Source: Humitalea rosea (GTDB taxonomy: Bacteria > Pseudomonadota > Alphaproteobacteria > Acetobacterales > Acetobacteraceae). Taken from it: DNA of 64,000 nt. The notes under the pieces were generated by a model that worked only from the letters and a program-made list of their open reading frames with translations, searched no databases and was not told where the DNA came from. This document shows, in pieces, positions 25,504 through 33,131 of the stretch; position 1 is the stretch's first letter, and every line of letters starts with the position of its first letter. Position numbers and translations under genes: made by a program. The stretch covers positions 1-64,000 of the forward strand of contig NZ_QKYU01000018.1 of the NCBI RefSeq assembly GCF_003253705.1, given 5' to 3'.

Positions 25504-26502
25504 GGCGTGCCAGTCGCGGATGCGCCGCAGCAGGGCGCCGTCCAGCTCCCGCTCATAGACCGCGAAGGCCGGCGCGAGCGAGGCCTGGAAGGCCGCGGTG
25601 TCCACTTCCGTCGTCACGATCATGCCGCGGCGGCGCAGTTCGGCGACGCCATTGTTCACATCCTCCGTGACGCGGTCACGATTGGCGGTCGCGGCGGCCT
25701 TGGCGGCGGTCATGAAATGCGCGCGGTCGGCAGGCGTCATCCGCGCCAGCATCGCCGGGTTGCAGATCAGGATGGCCGGCGAATAGACGTGCCCGGTCAG
25801 CGTCAGATAGCGCTGCACCTGGTTCAGGTTGTTGGCGACGATCACCCCGATCGGGTTCTCCTGCCCGTCCACGGTGCCCTGCTGCAAAGCCGGCACCAAC
25901 TCGGAGAAGGCCATCGGCGTCGGCAGCGCGCCGAGCGTGCTGAAGGCGCGCATATGCACCGGGTTTTCCATGGTGCGGACCTTCAGCCCCTGCACATCGG
26001 CGGGCACATGCACCTCGTGCCGGCTGTTGGTCAGGTGGCGGAATCCGTTCTCCATCCAGGCGACGCCGGCAAGGCCGCGCGAGGAGAAGCGGGCGAGCAG
26101 CCCCTGGCCGATCTCGCCGTCCAGCACGCCGCGGGCATGGGCGGTGTTGCGGAACAGGAAGGGCACGTCGAGCACGCGGACCTCGGACACGAAATTGCCG
26201 ACCGGGCCAGTGGAGGTGACGGTGCAGTCGAGCGTGCCGATCTGCACGCTCTCGACCATCTCGCGCTCATTGTCGTTGCGCTGTTCGGTGACGCGGTAGC
26301 GGCCGCTGGTGAGGCGCTCGAAATTCTCCTTCAGTGCCGCGGCGCCGGCGCCGTAGTGGCTGTTCAGCGGCAGGGCGTGCTGGACGGTGATCTCGGTCTG
26401 CGCCAGCGCCGAGGTGGAGACAAAGGGGGCGGCGGCGAAGAGGGGGGCGCCCAGGGCTGCCACCCAAAGGCGTGACAAAGCGGTGCGGCGGGTCTGCGTC
26501 AT
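25498..26502 (-). CDS. dctP: TRAP transporter solute-binding protein (DctP family)
   Basis: A 334-residue periplasmic binding protein that captures an organic anion for the DctQM permease. The N-terminus has a signal peptide with RRTALSRLW, which may use the Tat route, and a cleavage region near ALAQTEI. Family features: LPLNSHYGAGAAALKENFE, the region ending GLKVRTMENPVHMRAFSTLG with the substrate-contact Arg, and PLQ-like GTVDGQENPIGVI. AGGAGG precedes the ATG. The stop codon lies in a tandem repeat array. Confidence 0.94.
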   Translation of the reverse strand: MTQTRRTALSRLWVAALGAPLFAAAPFVSTSALAQTEITVQHALPLNSHYGAGAAALKENFERLTSGRYRVTEQRNDNEREMVESVQIGTLDCTVTSTGPVGNFVSEVRVLDVPFLFRNTAHARGVLDGEIGQGLLARFSSRGLAGVAWMENGFRHLTNSRHEVHVPADVQGLKVRTMENPVHMRAFSTLGALPTPMAFSELVPALQQGTVDGQENPIGVIVANNLNQVQRYLTLTGHVYSPAILICNPAMLARMTPADRAHFMTAAKAAATANRDRVTEDVNNGVAELRRRGMIVTTEVDTAAFQASLAPAFAVYERELDGALLRRIRDWHAQ

Positions 26503-26525
26503 CTCGTGTTTCCTCCTGGCGGCTT

Positions 26526-26550
26526 GGGGCCGGCCTTGTGGGCCGGACCC
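26526..26550 (-). terminator. Imperfect hairpin between the polyferredoxin gene and dctP
   Basis: Ten-base arms with one mismatch (GGGGCCGGCC against GGCCGGACCC) enclose five bases, in the 81-base gap after the polyferredoxin stop. It could end that transcript before dctP. No T-run follows. Confidence 0.35.
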
Positions 26551-26583
26551 TATCGGCGCGCGGCGCGGGAGGCAAACCCTGGG

Positions 26584-28599
26584 CTATTCCTTGTCGCGCG
26601 CCTTGTCCCGCGCCGCCTCGCGCAGCCAGTCCTCGGTGGTCTTGGTCGGCGGGCGGGCGGGGCCGGCATAGGGATCGACGCCGCCGAGCGTCGCCTCGAT
26701 GGCGCGGCAATCCTCGCACATCTCCAGCACCGCCATCCGCGCGGGATCGGCGAACATCCAATGCGCGGACAGCTTGGCCCGCACCCGGTCGATGCTGGCG
26801 CGGGTGCCGAAGGCCTTCTGGCAGCGCGTGCAGGTCGCCGGCGCTTCGGCCTTGACCACCCGGCGCTGCGCCGCCTCGGGGCGAAGATCGAGGCGGGGGG
26901 CCAGGGAAATCACCTTCTCCGGGCAGGTCGCGACGCAGAGCCCGCATTGCACGCAGGCATCCTCCAGGAAGGAGAGTTCCGGCGTCTCGGGATTGGCCGC
27001 GAAGGCACCGGTCGGACAGACCATGGTGCAGGCGAGGCAGAGGGTGCAGCCATCGGTCGCGACCTCGGCGCCGCCGAAGCCGGCGAGGGCCGGCAGCGGA
27101 ATCGCGGCCAGGGGGGCGGCCGAAGCCTCTCGCAGCGCGCGCCATCCGGTCAGCGTCACCTCACGTGGCGCGCCCATCGGCAGGAAGCTCGCGGGGGCGA
27201 ACCGCCAGGGGGTGCGCGGCATCGCCCGCAGCGCGTCACCGAGCGTGAAGGGGTCGTCGGTCTCGATCGCCGCCGCCCGGTCCTCGGCCAGGCCCAGCCC
27301 GGCGAGGATGGCATTGGCGGTGTCGATGTTGCGGAACAGCCCCTCGGTGCCATGCGGTCGCCGCCCCGGCAGCAGCGCCAGCATGCGCGTGGCGCCCCAG
27401 GCGAAGCCACCGGCGAAAAGCGAGAGGTCCGCCGCCGTCACCGCATTCATCTGCACCGGCAGGACATTGGCGGGCAGCCCCTGGCCCTGGCGCGCCAGCG
27501 CCTCGATCAGCGGGGTGCCGTGCTGCGCGTCATGCAGCAGCACCACGGGGGCCGCGCCGCCCGCCTCGCGATAGGTCAGCAGCAGCGTCCGCAGCCGCTG
27601 CGCCAAGGGGGCAGCAGGCGGCAGCGCATAGGTGATCGCACCGGTCGGGCAGACCGCGGCGCAGGCGCCGCAGCCGGCGCAGATCTCGGCGCTGACCAGC
27701 ACGCTGTCGCGCCCGGGGGTGATGGCGCCGGTCGGGCAGAGGTCCAGGCAGCGGGTGCAGCCGGTGCGCTTGTTGCGCGCATGGGCGCAGATATCCGGGG
27801 CGATGCTGACGAAGCGCGGCTTCTCATAGGTGCCGATCAGCCCCGCGGCCTCGGCCACCACGCGCGCCACGGCGGCGGCATCGGCGGGATCGGCGCGGAG
27901 ATACCCATCGCGTCCGGTGGGGAAGAGGGCAGGCGCTCCGGAAAAATCCACCACCAGGTCGCAGCGGCTGGTCGAGCGCGGGCGCAGCGGGCCCCATTCA
28001 TAGGCGGCGCGGGAGGAGGCCTTGGGCATCGCCACGCCCTCGACCGCTACTTCGAAGCCGCCGAGCCAGCCGGTCGCACCGCTTGCACGGCCGCGCAGCA
28101 CGGGGAAGGCGGCCTCACGCGCCGGCTGCACCGGCTCGGCGCCGGTCAGCAGCAAGGTCACGTCCAGCGTCGCGGCAAGCTGGGCCGCGGCGGCCAGGGC
28201 GATCTCGTCACGGCCCAGCACCAGCGCGACTCCGGCCGATTCCATCGGCACCAGCGGCACCTCGGGCATCGGCTCGGCGGCGGCGGCGAGCAACGCGGCC
28301 ATCTTTGGGCCGGATTTGGCGGCTTCATCGGACCAGCCGGCCTGTTCGCGGATGTTGACGAAGCGCAGGCCCTGGGTGTGGCCCGCCGCCTCGGCCTCCT
28401 GGGTGAACAGCGGGGCCTCCTGGGTGCAGGCCACCGTCACCTCGCCCGTGCCGAGCACGGCCAGGAACCGGTCGAGCTGGGTGCGGCACAAATGCTCGGC
28501 TTCCTTCACCGCCGAACCGCGGCAGCCCCGCGCGATGGTGCGCCCATCCAGCGGCATGCTGTCCTCGCAGGTGCAGATGAAGGTGGTGGCATTGGCCAT
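26584..28599 (-). CDS. Polyferredoxin (four 4Fe-4S sites) divergent from the formate dehydrogenase cluster
   Basis: A 671-residue soluble protein. It starts at 28599 with CTCEDSMPL. Two ferredoxin motifs lie near residues 270-330 (CTRCLDLCPTGAI and CAGCGACAAVCPTGAI), and two more near 515-560 (CTLCLACTMVCPTGAF and CVQCGLCVATCPEKVI). The C-terminus adds two CxxC pairs (CTRCQ, CEDC) that may hold zinc or another cluster. Relatives are regularly found beside FDH accessory genes in Alphaproteobacteria, so it probably passes electrons to or from formate dehydrogenase or serves its maturation; this is inference. It shares a 91-base divergent promoter region with the ligase-like gene. Confidence 0.85.
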   Translation of the reverse strand: MANATTFICTCEDSMPLDGRTIARGCRGSAVKEAEHLCRTQLDRFLAVLGTGEVTVACTQEAPLFTQEAEAAGHTQGLRFVNIREQAGWSDEAAKSGPKMAALLAAAAEPMPEVPLVPMESAGVALVLGRDEIALAAAAQLAATLDVTLLLTGAEPVQPAREAAFPVLRGRASGATGWLGGFEVAVEGVAMPKASSRAAYEWGPLRPRSTSRCDLVVDFSGAPALFPTGRDGYLRADPADAAAVARVVAEAAGLIGTYEKPRFVSIAPDICAHARNKRTGCTRCLDLCPTGAITPGRDSVLVSAEICAGCGACAAVCPTGAITYALPPAAPLAQRLRTLLLTYREAGGAAPVVLLHDAQHGTPLIEALARQGQGLPANVLPVQMNAVTAADLSLFAGGFAWGATRMLALLPGRRPHGTEGLFRNIDTANAILAGLGLAEDRAAAIETDDPFTLGDALRAMPRTPWRFAPASFLPMGAPREVTLTGWRALREASAAPLAAIPLPALAGFGGAEVATDGCTLCLACTMVCPTGAFAANPETPELSFLEDACVQCGLCVATCPEKVISLAPRLDLRPEAAQRRVVKAEAPATCTRCQKAFGTRASIDRVRAKLSAHWMFADPARMAVLEMCEDCRAIEATLGGVDPYAGPARPPTKTTEDWLREAARDKARDKE

Positions 28600-28629
28600 G
28601 CGCGCTATCGATCCCCGGTGGACCCCGTG

Positions 28630-28658
28630 TTGGAGCGGCGTCCGCCACACAATATACG
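28630..28658 (+). promoter_or_regulatory. Candidate sigma-70 promoter for the FDH accessory genes
   Basis: TTGGAG at 28630-28635 and TATACG at 28653-28658, with a 17-base spacer, lie in the divergent gap. Transcription would begin near 28665, about 25 bases before the GTG of the ligase-like gene. Found by eye only. Confidence 0.45.
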
Positions 28659-28690
28659 TTCGCGCACACGGAACGGGGAGGGCGCGCCAG

Positions 28691-29374
28691 GTGCTGCGCG
28701 ACGGATTGCCGGAACTGCCGAGCCTCTTCACCCCGATCCCCTTGCGGGAAGCGGGGGATGCGATGGCGCGCGCGATCGCGATGGCGCCCGGCCATGGCGC
28801 CGGAACCCTGGCCTGGGTGCGGGCGATGTCGCGGATCGAGGCGGCGGTGGTGCTGGAGCCAGAACAGCCGCTGGGTGCCGCGCGGCTGGTGCTGTTCGCG
28901 GCCATCTCGGCCCTGGCCGATGCCGTGGTGGCGCTGGGTCCGCCCGAGATCCCGGTCTCGCTGCGCTGGCCCGCGACCCTGATTGTGAATGGGGGCGAGG
29001 TCGGGCTGGCGCGGCTTGCCTCCCCGCCCGGTGCTGCGGCCGATGTGCCGCCGGACTGGCTGGTAGTCGGGGTCGAGGCCCGCTTCGTCAACGCGCCCGG
29101 CCTGGAGCCCGGCTTTGCCCCCACCCGCAGCAGCCTGGAGGCCGAGGGCTGGGACGAGACCGATCCCGCCGAGATCACCGCCGCCTGGGCGCGGCATCTG
29201 ATGGCGGGGCTGGCCGAATGGGAGCGGGACGGGCCGCAGCGGGTCGCCGAGCGCTACCTCGCTCGTTTGGAACACGACCCGGAGACCGAGGGCGCCCGCC
29301 GCGCGCTCGACACCGGGACCGCTGAACTGCTCTGGGAGCGGGATGGCGCGCGCCACCGCAGGGCCTGGGTATGA
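28691..29374 (+). CDS. Biotin/lipoate ligase-fold protein (DUF4444 type) lacking active-site residues
   Basis: A 227-residue protein like the biotin/lipoate A/B ligase-family members of FDH clusters. Compared with the BirA fold, the GRGRRGR loop is replaced by GHGAGTLAW (34-42), KWPND by RWPAT (92-96), and the reactive-site lysine of the RKLAG segment by glutamate in GGEVGLA (101-107). It therefore probably does not adenylate biotin or lipoate and may be a binding or scaffold protein. GTG at 28691 is chosen because GGGAGGG lies just upstream. It overlaps the next gene by four bases and starts the FDH accessory chain. Confidence 0.8.
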   Translation: MLRDGLPELPSLFTPIPLREAGDAMARAIAMAPGHGAGTLAWVRAMSRIEAAVVLEPEQPLGAARLVLFAAISALADAVVALGPPEIPVSLRWPATLIVNGGEVGLARLASPPGAAADVPPDWLVVGVEARFVNAPGLEPGFAPTRSSLEAEGWDETDPAEITAAWARHLMAGLAEWERDGPQRVAERYLARLEHDPETEGARRALDTGTAELLWERDGARHRRAWV

Positions 29375-29910
29375 GCCGGCTGCTGCCGCGCACCTTGCGG
29401 CTCGACCCCTCCGATTCGGTGGTGTTCGAGCATGCGGCCGCACCCGGCGAATGGGCGGTCGCCGGCGGCTTCGCCTTCTGGGACGAGGACCCGGCGAGCA
29501 TGACCGGAAAGCGCCGCCAGGCATTCCGCTCCGGGTTTTTGGGATTGGGCAGCTTCGGCTGGTCCACGCTGGTCGAGGTGGCGCCCGTGACCGAGGCCGA
29601 GGCCGAGGCGGCCTTGGAGGCGCTGGCCGGGCATATCCTCACCGCCTATGGCGCCCCCGATGCGGCCACGGCGCGTGCCGCGGCGGCGGAGGAGGTCGCC
29701 TTCGCCGCCTCCCTTTGCGCCGGCCATGAGCCCGGCACCGTGCTGGCCCTGGCCCGGACCATCGAGGACGGGGCCCAGCGCGAGGCCTTCCGCACCCTGC
29801 ACAAACGCTCCGCCCCGCGCGGCGACTTCGGCGCGCTGCCGGTCTTCGGCATCGTCGAGGTGACCGAGGATGAAACGCCGCTCGACATGTCGGACCTGAT
29901 GCCGCGATGA
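29371..29910 (+). CDS. DUF6505-like FDH-cluster accessory protein
   Basis: A 179-residue protein of unknown role. It begins MSRLLPRTLRLDPSDSVVFE, passes through WAVAGGFAFWDEDP and GKRRQAFRSGFLGLGSFGWS, and ends with DFGALPVFGIVEVTEDE. These features match, from memory, a DUF6505-like family found only next to FDH accessory genes. It has no signal peptide and no membrane segment, so it should be cytoplasmic. Four-base overlaps with both neighbours place it in a tightly coupled operon. No catalytic motif is evident. Confidence 0.75.
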   Translation: MSRLLPRTLRLDPSDSVVFEHAAAPGEWAVAGGFAFWDEDPASMTGKRRQAFRSGFLGLGSFGWSTLVEVAPVTEAEAEAALEALAGHILTAYGAPDAATARAAAAEEVAFAASLCAGHEPGTVLALARTIEDGAQREAFRTLHKRSAPRGDFGALPVFGIVEVTEDETPLDMSDLMPR

Positions 29911-30938
29911 GCCTCACGACCTTCCTGCCCGCGCCCGGCGAGTTCTGGCTCGCCTCCGGCCATGCCCTGTGCGATCGCACGCCGGAGGGGTTGCTGGTCG
30001 CGACCCCGGACCTGTGGCGCGCCTTCCTGGCCAGGCCCGAGCTGCTGCCGCCGGAGGAGGCCTGCGACGCGGAACGGGCGCTGCATGCGCGGATGATGGA
30101 GGACCCCCTCGGCACGATCGAGACCGGCGCTTTGGCCGACCCGGATGCCGCCGAGAATTGGCAGGTCTTCAGGGGGTTCCGTGACCGGGTGATGGCGCAG
30201 CCGACCTTGGAGGCCGCCTGGTGCGCGCTCTATCGCGGGGGTGTCGCGGGGGTGCCACCGCTGTTCCTGCAGATGCTGACCCATCTCGTCACCCGCGCCG
30301 CGATGGATGGGGTGGGCGACCCCTATGCGCTGCGCGCCGCCGAATGCCTGTTCCGCCCGCAGCGCGCCGCCATCACCCAGGGCGCGACCTTGCTCGCGGA
30401 TGAGGAAGTGCTGGCCAGCCGCGCCGCGGATGCCGATCTCGGCCCGCTCGGGCGATTGCTGACCGAGGCGGGGGCGACCCCGCGCGAGGCGGAGTTCGAC
30501 GTGCTGAACGATGTCGGTGGCCCGCATTACGCGCCGCGGTCGGATGCGCATGATTTCGCGCTGGACATTGCCGAGGACCGCCCCGGCCAGCATGGGCTGG
30601 CCCGGGCGCTGGAACGCTTCTGCGCGCATGTTCTTGGCGTGCGGGCAAAAATCCGCCCGGTGCCGGTGATCGAGGACCGCAACTGGTCCTGGCATGTCGG
30701 GCTGGATGTCGAGGCGATGGCGATCGCCAATGACCTCTGGCACGGCAAGAAGGTCGCGCAGGCGCGTCTGGCGCGCATCCTGTGGCTGGGCGTGCTGGAA
30801 TTCGAGGATGCCTCGCAGGCGGTGGCCAGGCTGCGCGGCAAGCCGGTGTATGTGGCGCTGGCCATGGATGCCTCCCAGGTGGTGCGGATGAAGCCCCAGA
30901 ACCTGCTGACCGGCCTGCCGCTGGCGCCGCCGTCATGA
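29907..30938 (+). CDS. DUF6352-like FDH-cluster accessory protein
   Basis: A 343-residue cytoplasmic protein of unknown function. It opens with FWLASGHALCDRTPEGLLV and continues LARPELLPPEEACDAERALH, which fits, from memory, the DUF6352 family. The C-terminal part has ending blocks RNWSWHVGLDVEAMAIANDL and WLGVLEFEDASQAVARL. The family occurs in the same FDH gene neighbourhoods, suggesting a role in maturation or insertion of cofactor, but no enzyme motif is seen. It overlaps the preceding and following genes by four bases each. Confidence 0.75.
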   Translation: MSLTTFLPAPGEFWLASGHALCDRTPEGLLVATPDLWRAFLARPELLPPEEACDAERALHARMMEDPLGTIETGALADPDAAENWQVFRGFRDRVMAQPTLEAAWCALYRGGVAGVPPLFLQMLTHLVTRAAMDGVGDPYALRAAECLFRPQRAAITQGATLLADEEVLASRAADADLGPLGRLLTEAGATPREAEFDVLNDVGGPHYAPRSDAHDFALDIAEDRPGQHGLARALERFCAHVLGVRAKIRPVPVIEDRNWSWHVGLDVEAMAIANDLWHGKKVAQARLARILWLGVLEFEDASQAVARLRGKPVYVALAMDASQVVRMKPQNLLTGLPLAPPS

Positions 30939-31438
30939 TCGACCACCCCGACGCGCTGCGGATTCCCCTGGGCGTGCTGGTCGAGCGCCGGCCGGGCGTC
31001 ACCAAATGGGCCGATGAGGTCTGGCGCGTGGTCGAGGTGCTGGACGACCCGCCCGACATCCCCGCCTGGACCCTGCTGCGGGAGAACGAGGGCCGCAGCC
31101 TGTTCTTCGCCGGGGTGTCCGAGGCGGTGCTGCACCCGACCGACACCGACAATTTCAAGCACAACATCGACGCCGCCTCGCCCAGCGCCTGGGTGGTGCT
31201 GCGTGCCGCCCCGACGCCACCGGGGCTGGTCGTGCAACTCGTTACCGTCGATGCCGGGGAGGCCGAGAGCCTGGCCTGCGCCGGTGACGACCTGCTGGAG
31301 CAGGTGCCGATGCCGCCCGGGCTGCTGAACGCGGTCCGCGCCTATGTCGTGCAGCACCATCGCGAACGCGGCTTCTGGAAGCGCCGGCGCGATGGCGGCG
31401 GCGACTGGCGCCAGAAGCGCGAGGAGGCGGACGAGTGA
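30935..31438 (+). CDS. DUF3305 protein
   Basis: A 167-residue protein recognisable as DUF3305 by IPLGVLVERRPGVTKWADEV near the N-terminus and LYL-like REN..RSLFFAGVSEAVLHP. The end is basic (RERGFWKRRRDGGGDW). Function is unknown; it nearly always accompanies DUF3306 and Cys-type FDH genes. The ATG at 30935 overlaps the previous stop (ATGA), which excludes the longer reading; the stop again overlaps the DUF3306 start. Confidence 0.85.
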   Translation: MIDHPDALRIPLGVLVERRPGVTKWADEVWRVVEVLDDPPDIPAWTLLRENEGRSLFFAGVSEAVLHPTDTDNFKHNIDAASPSAWVVLRAAPTPPGLVVQLVTVDAGEAESLACAGDDLLEQVPMPPGLLNAVRAYVVQHHRERGFWKRRRDGGGDWRQKREEADE

Positions 31439-32145
31439 CCTCCGACCCCGAAGGCTTCCTCTCCCGCTGGTCGCGCCGCAAGCGCGGCGGCGCGCTGCCG
31501 GCCGAGGATGTGGCGCCGGTGGAGGTCCCGCCGGTGGAGGAGGAGACGCTGCCGTTTCCCGCCACCGTCACGCCGATCGCGGCGGAGGTGGCGTCACCCG
31601 AGCCGGAACCGGCCCCGTCGCCCGCCCTGCCTCCGCCGGAGTTGCCGTCCATCGACAGCCTGGTCGCCGAGAGCGACATCTCGGCCTTCCTCCGCCCGGG
31701 CGTTCCCTCAGGGCTCAGGCATGCGGCGATGCGGCGGATGTGGTCGCTGGACACCGCGATCCGGGACTTCATCGGCCCGGCGGATTACGCCTGGGACTAC
31801 AATGCGGTGGACGGCGTGCCCGGCGGCACGACCTCGCTCGTGACCAATGATCTGCGCAGCATGCTGGCCCAGGCGATCGGCCGGACCGAGGTGCAGCTCG
31901 ATGCCGAGGATGCGGCTGCGCAAGGGGACGACTCGCCACTGGCCGAGCCCTCCCTGCTGCCCCAGGCCCCGGTGGAGTACCTGGCCGGGGCGGTGCAGCC
32001 CGAACAGGAGGCGGACATCCCCGCCTTCATCCCGCCCGAGATCATCGCCGAGGCCCGCCCCCAGCTTGCTTTGTTTTCCCCCGCTGCACCCGTGCCGGAG
32101 ACGCCGAATCCGCGCCGGCGGCATGGCGGCGCGCTGCCCGTGTAG
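31435..32145 (+). CDS. DUF3306 protein
   Basis: A 236-residue protein. The N-terminal EGFLSRWSRRKR and the central LRHAAMRRMWSLDTAIRDF with DYAWDYNA are the DUF3306 signature. The segments between these (residues 35-75 and after 130) are proline-, glutamate- and alanine-rich and look disordered. The C-terminus ends RRRHGGALPV. Function is unknown; it may act as a flexible adaptor for FDH assembly. Starts with GTG in a GTGA overlap with DUF3305. Confidence 0.85.
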   Translation: MTSDPEGFLSRWSRRKRGGALPAEDVAPVEVPPVEEETLPFPATVTPIAAEVASPEPEPAPSPALPPPELPSIDSLVAESDISAFLRPGVPSGLRHAAMRRMWSLDTAIRDFIGPADYAWDYNAVDGVPGGTTSLVTNDLRSMLAQAIGRTEVQLDAEDAAAQGDDSPLAEPSLLPQAPVEYLAGAVQPEQEADIPAFIPPEIIAEARPQLALFSPAAPVPETPNPRRRHGGALPV

Positions 32146-32154
32146 GGGGTACAG

Positions 32155-32171
32155 TTGCGAGCCGCTCGCAA
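32155..32171. promoter_or_regulatory. Operator-like inverted repeat upstream of torD/FDH genes
   Basis: TTGCGAG and CTCGCAA form perfect 7-bp arms around three bases, followed by TAAAA, in the 124-base gap before the chaperone gene. A dimeric regulator site is the likeliest reading; the distance to the candidate -35 (about 24 bases) suits upstream activation. A weak terminator for the accessory genes is the alternative. Confidence 0.45.
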
Positions 32172-32194
32172 TAAAAGCCTGACATTCCAAGTTC

Positions 32195-32223
32195 TTGCAC
32201 TTCGCCAGACAGCATGCACATAT
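32195..32223 (+). promoter_or_regulatory. Candidate promoter before torD and the FDH structural genes
   Basis: TTGCAC at 32195-32200 is followed after 17 bases by ACATAT in a locally AT-richer stretch. It would give the chaperone and FDH structural genes a start separate from the accessory genes. The -10 match is poor. Confidence 0.3.
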
Positions 32224-32269
32224 CGTTGATCAAACTGTAGATTGACGTAGGGAGAGGCATCGGTCCGAC

Positions 32270-32872
32270 ATGGGCGAGTCAGCCAAAAGCAACGGTATGG
32301 CCGAGGCGGGGGACGAAGGCCGGGCACGGCTGTTCGCCCTGCTCGGGCGCCTATGCGTCGCTGCCCCGGATGCCGGGTTGCTGACCGCGCTCCGCGGCCT
32401 TGAGGGCGATGCCACCCCGATCGGGCAGGCCGTGGCCGCCCTGGCGCGTGCCGCCGCCGCGACCGACCCGGACCGCAGCAGCCGCGAATATTTCGACCTC
32501 TTCATCGGCGTCGGCCGCGGCGAGGTCCTGCCCTTCGGCTCCTATTACATCACCGGTTTCCTGCATGACCGGCCGCTGGCCGATCTGCGCGCCGACCTGC
32601 GTCGCTTCGGGCTGGAACGCGCCGTCGGCGTCGCCGAACCCGAGGATCATCTGGGCTTCCTCTGCGAAACCTATGCTGGGCTGCTGGCCGGAGAATTCCC
32701 CGGGGGCGCGCTTGCCGCCGAACGGATCTTCGCGCGGCACATGGCGCCCTGGGTCGGGCGCTGCTTCGCCGACATCGAACGTGCCGAAGTGGCGCGCTTT
32801 TACCGTGCCGTGGGGGCCCTCGGGCGCACGGCGATCGAGATCGAACAGGCAGCGGCAGCGCTGCCGGCATGA
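32270..32872 (+). CDS. TorD/DmsD-family chaperone for molybdoenzyme maturation
   Basis: A 200-residue all-helical protein of the TorD family, which binds Tat signal peptides and holds apo-molybdoenzymes in the cytoplasm until cofactor is inserted. The family pattern is seen in EYFDLFIGVGRGEVLPFGSY, PEDHLGFLCETYAGLLAGEF and the histidine-containing HMAPWVGRCFADIE. It lies directly upstream of the small Tat protein and the FDH alpha gene, its likely client. Confidence 0.88.
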   Translation: MGESAKSNGMAEAGDEGRARLFALLGRLCVAAPDAGLLTALRGLEGDATPIGQAVAALARAAAATDPDRSSREYFDLFIGVGRGEVLPFGSYYITGFLHDRPLADLRADLRRFGLERAVGVAEPEDHLGFLCETYAGLLAGEFPGGALAAERIFARHMAPWVGRCFADIERAEVARFYRAVGALGRTAIEIEQAAAALPA

Positions 32873-32884
32873 GGAACCTTCACC

Positions 32885-33121
32885 ATGGCCGATGACACGA
32901 CCTCCGAACGGCGCGGCTTCCTCAAGACCCTTGGGATTGGCGCGGCCGCGGCCGCGAGCACTGCCGCGGCGGCCCAGGCCGCCAACCTCCCGGGCTATGA
33001 TCGCGCCGACGCGGTGTCCGCCGGCGTGCCGGTCGCCAAGGAAAACCGGGACGACCGGCTGAAGGCCCGGTATCGCGAGACCGAGCACGTCGCGACCTAT
33101 TATCGCACCAACCGCTACTGA
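32885..33121 (+). CDS. Small Tat-signal protein of the formate dehydrogenase region
   Basis: A 78-residue protein with a Tat-like signal, ERRGFLKTLGIGAAAAAS, then a short charged tail ending ATYYRTNRY. It matches the family described as formate dehydrogenase region Tat target (TIGR02811 type). The mature part is only about 45 residues. It may accompany the FDH alpha subunit through the Tat system or help its assembly; no activity is known. It follows the TorD-like gene by 12 bases and precedes FDH alpha by ten. Confidence 0.88.
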   Translation: MADDTTSERRGFLKTLGIGAAAAASTAAAAQAANLPGYDRADAVSAGVPVAKENRDDRLKARYRETEHVATYYRTNRY

Positions 33122-33131
33122 GGCCGGACCC

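Noticed and set aside
26506-29325. A 939-codon plus-strand open frame opposite the polyferredoxin gene
   Set aside because: It has the low-complexity G/R/A/Q/H composition of an antisense frame in GC-rich DNA, and the opposite strand holds clear ferredoxin motifs.
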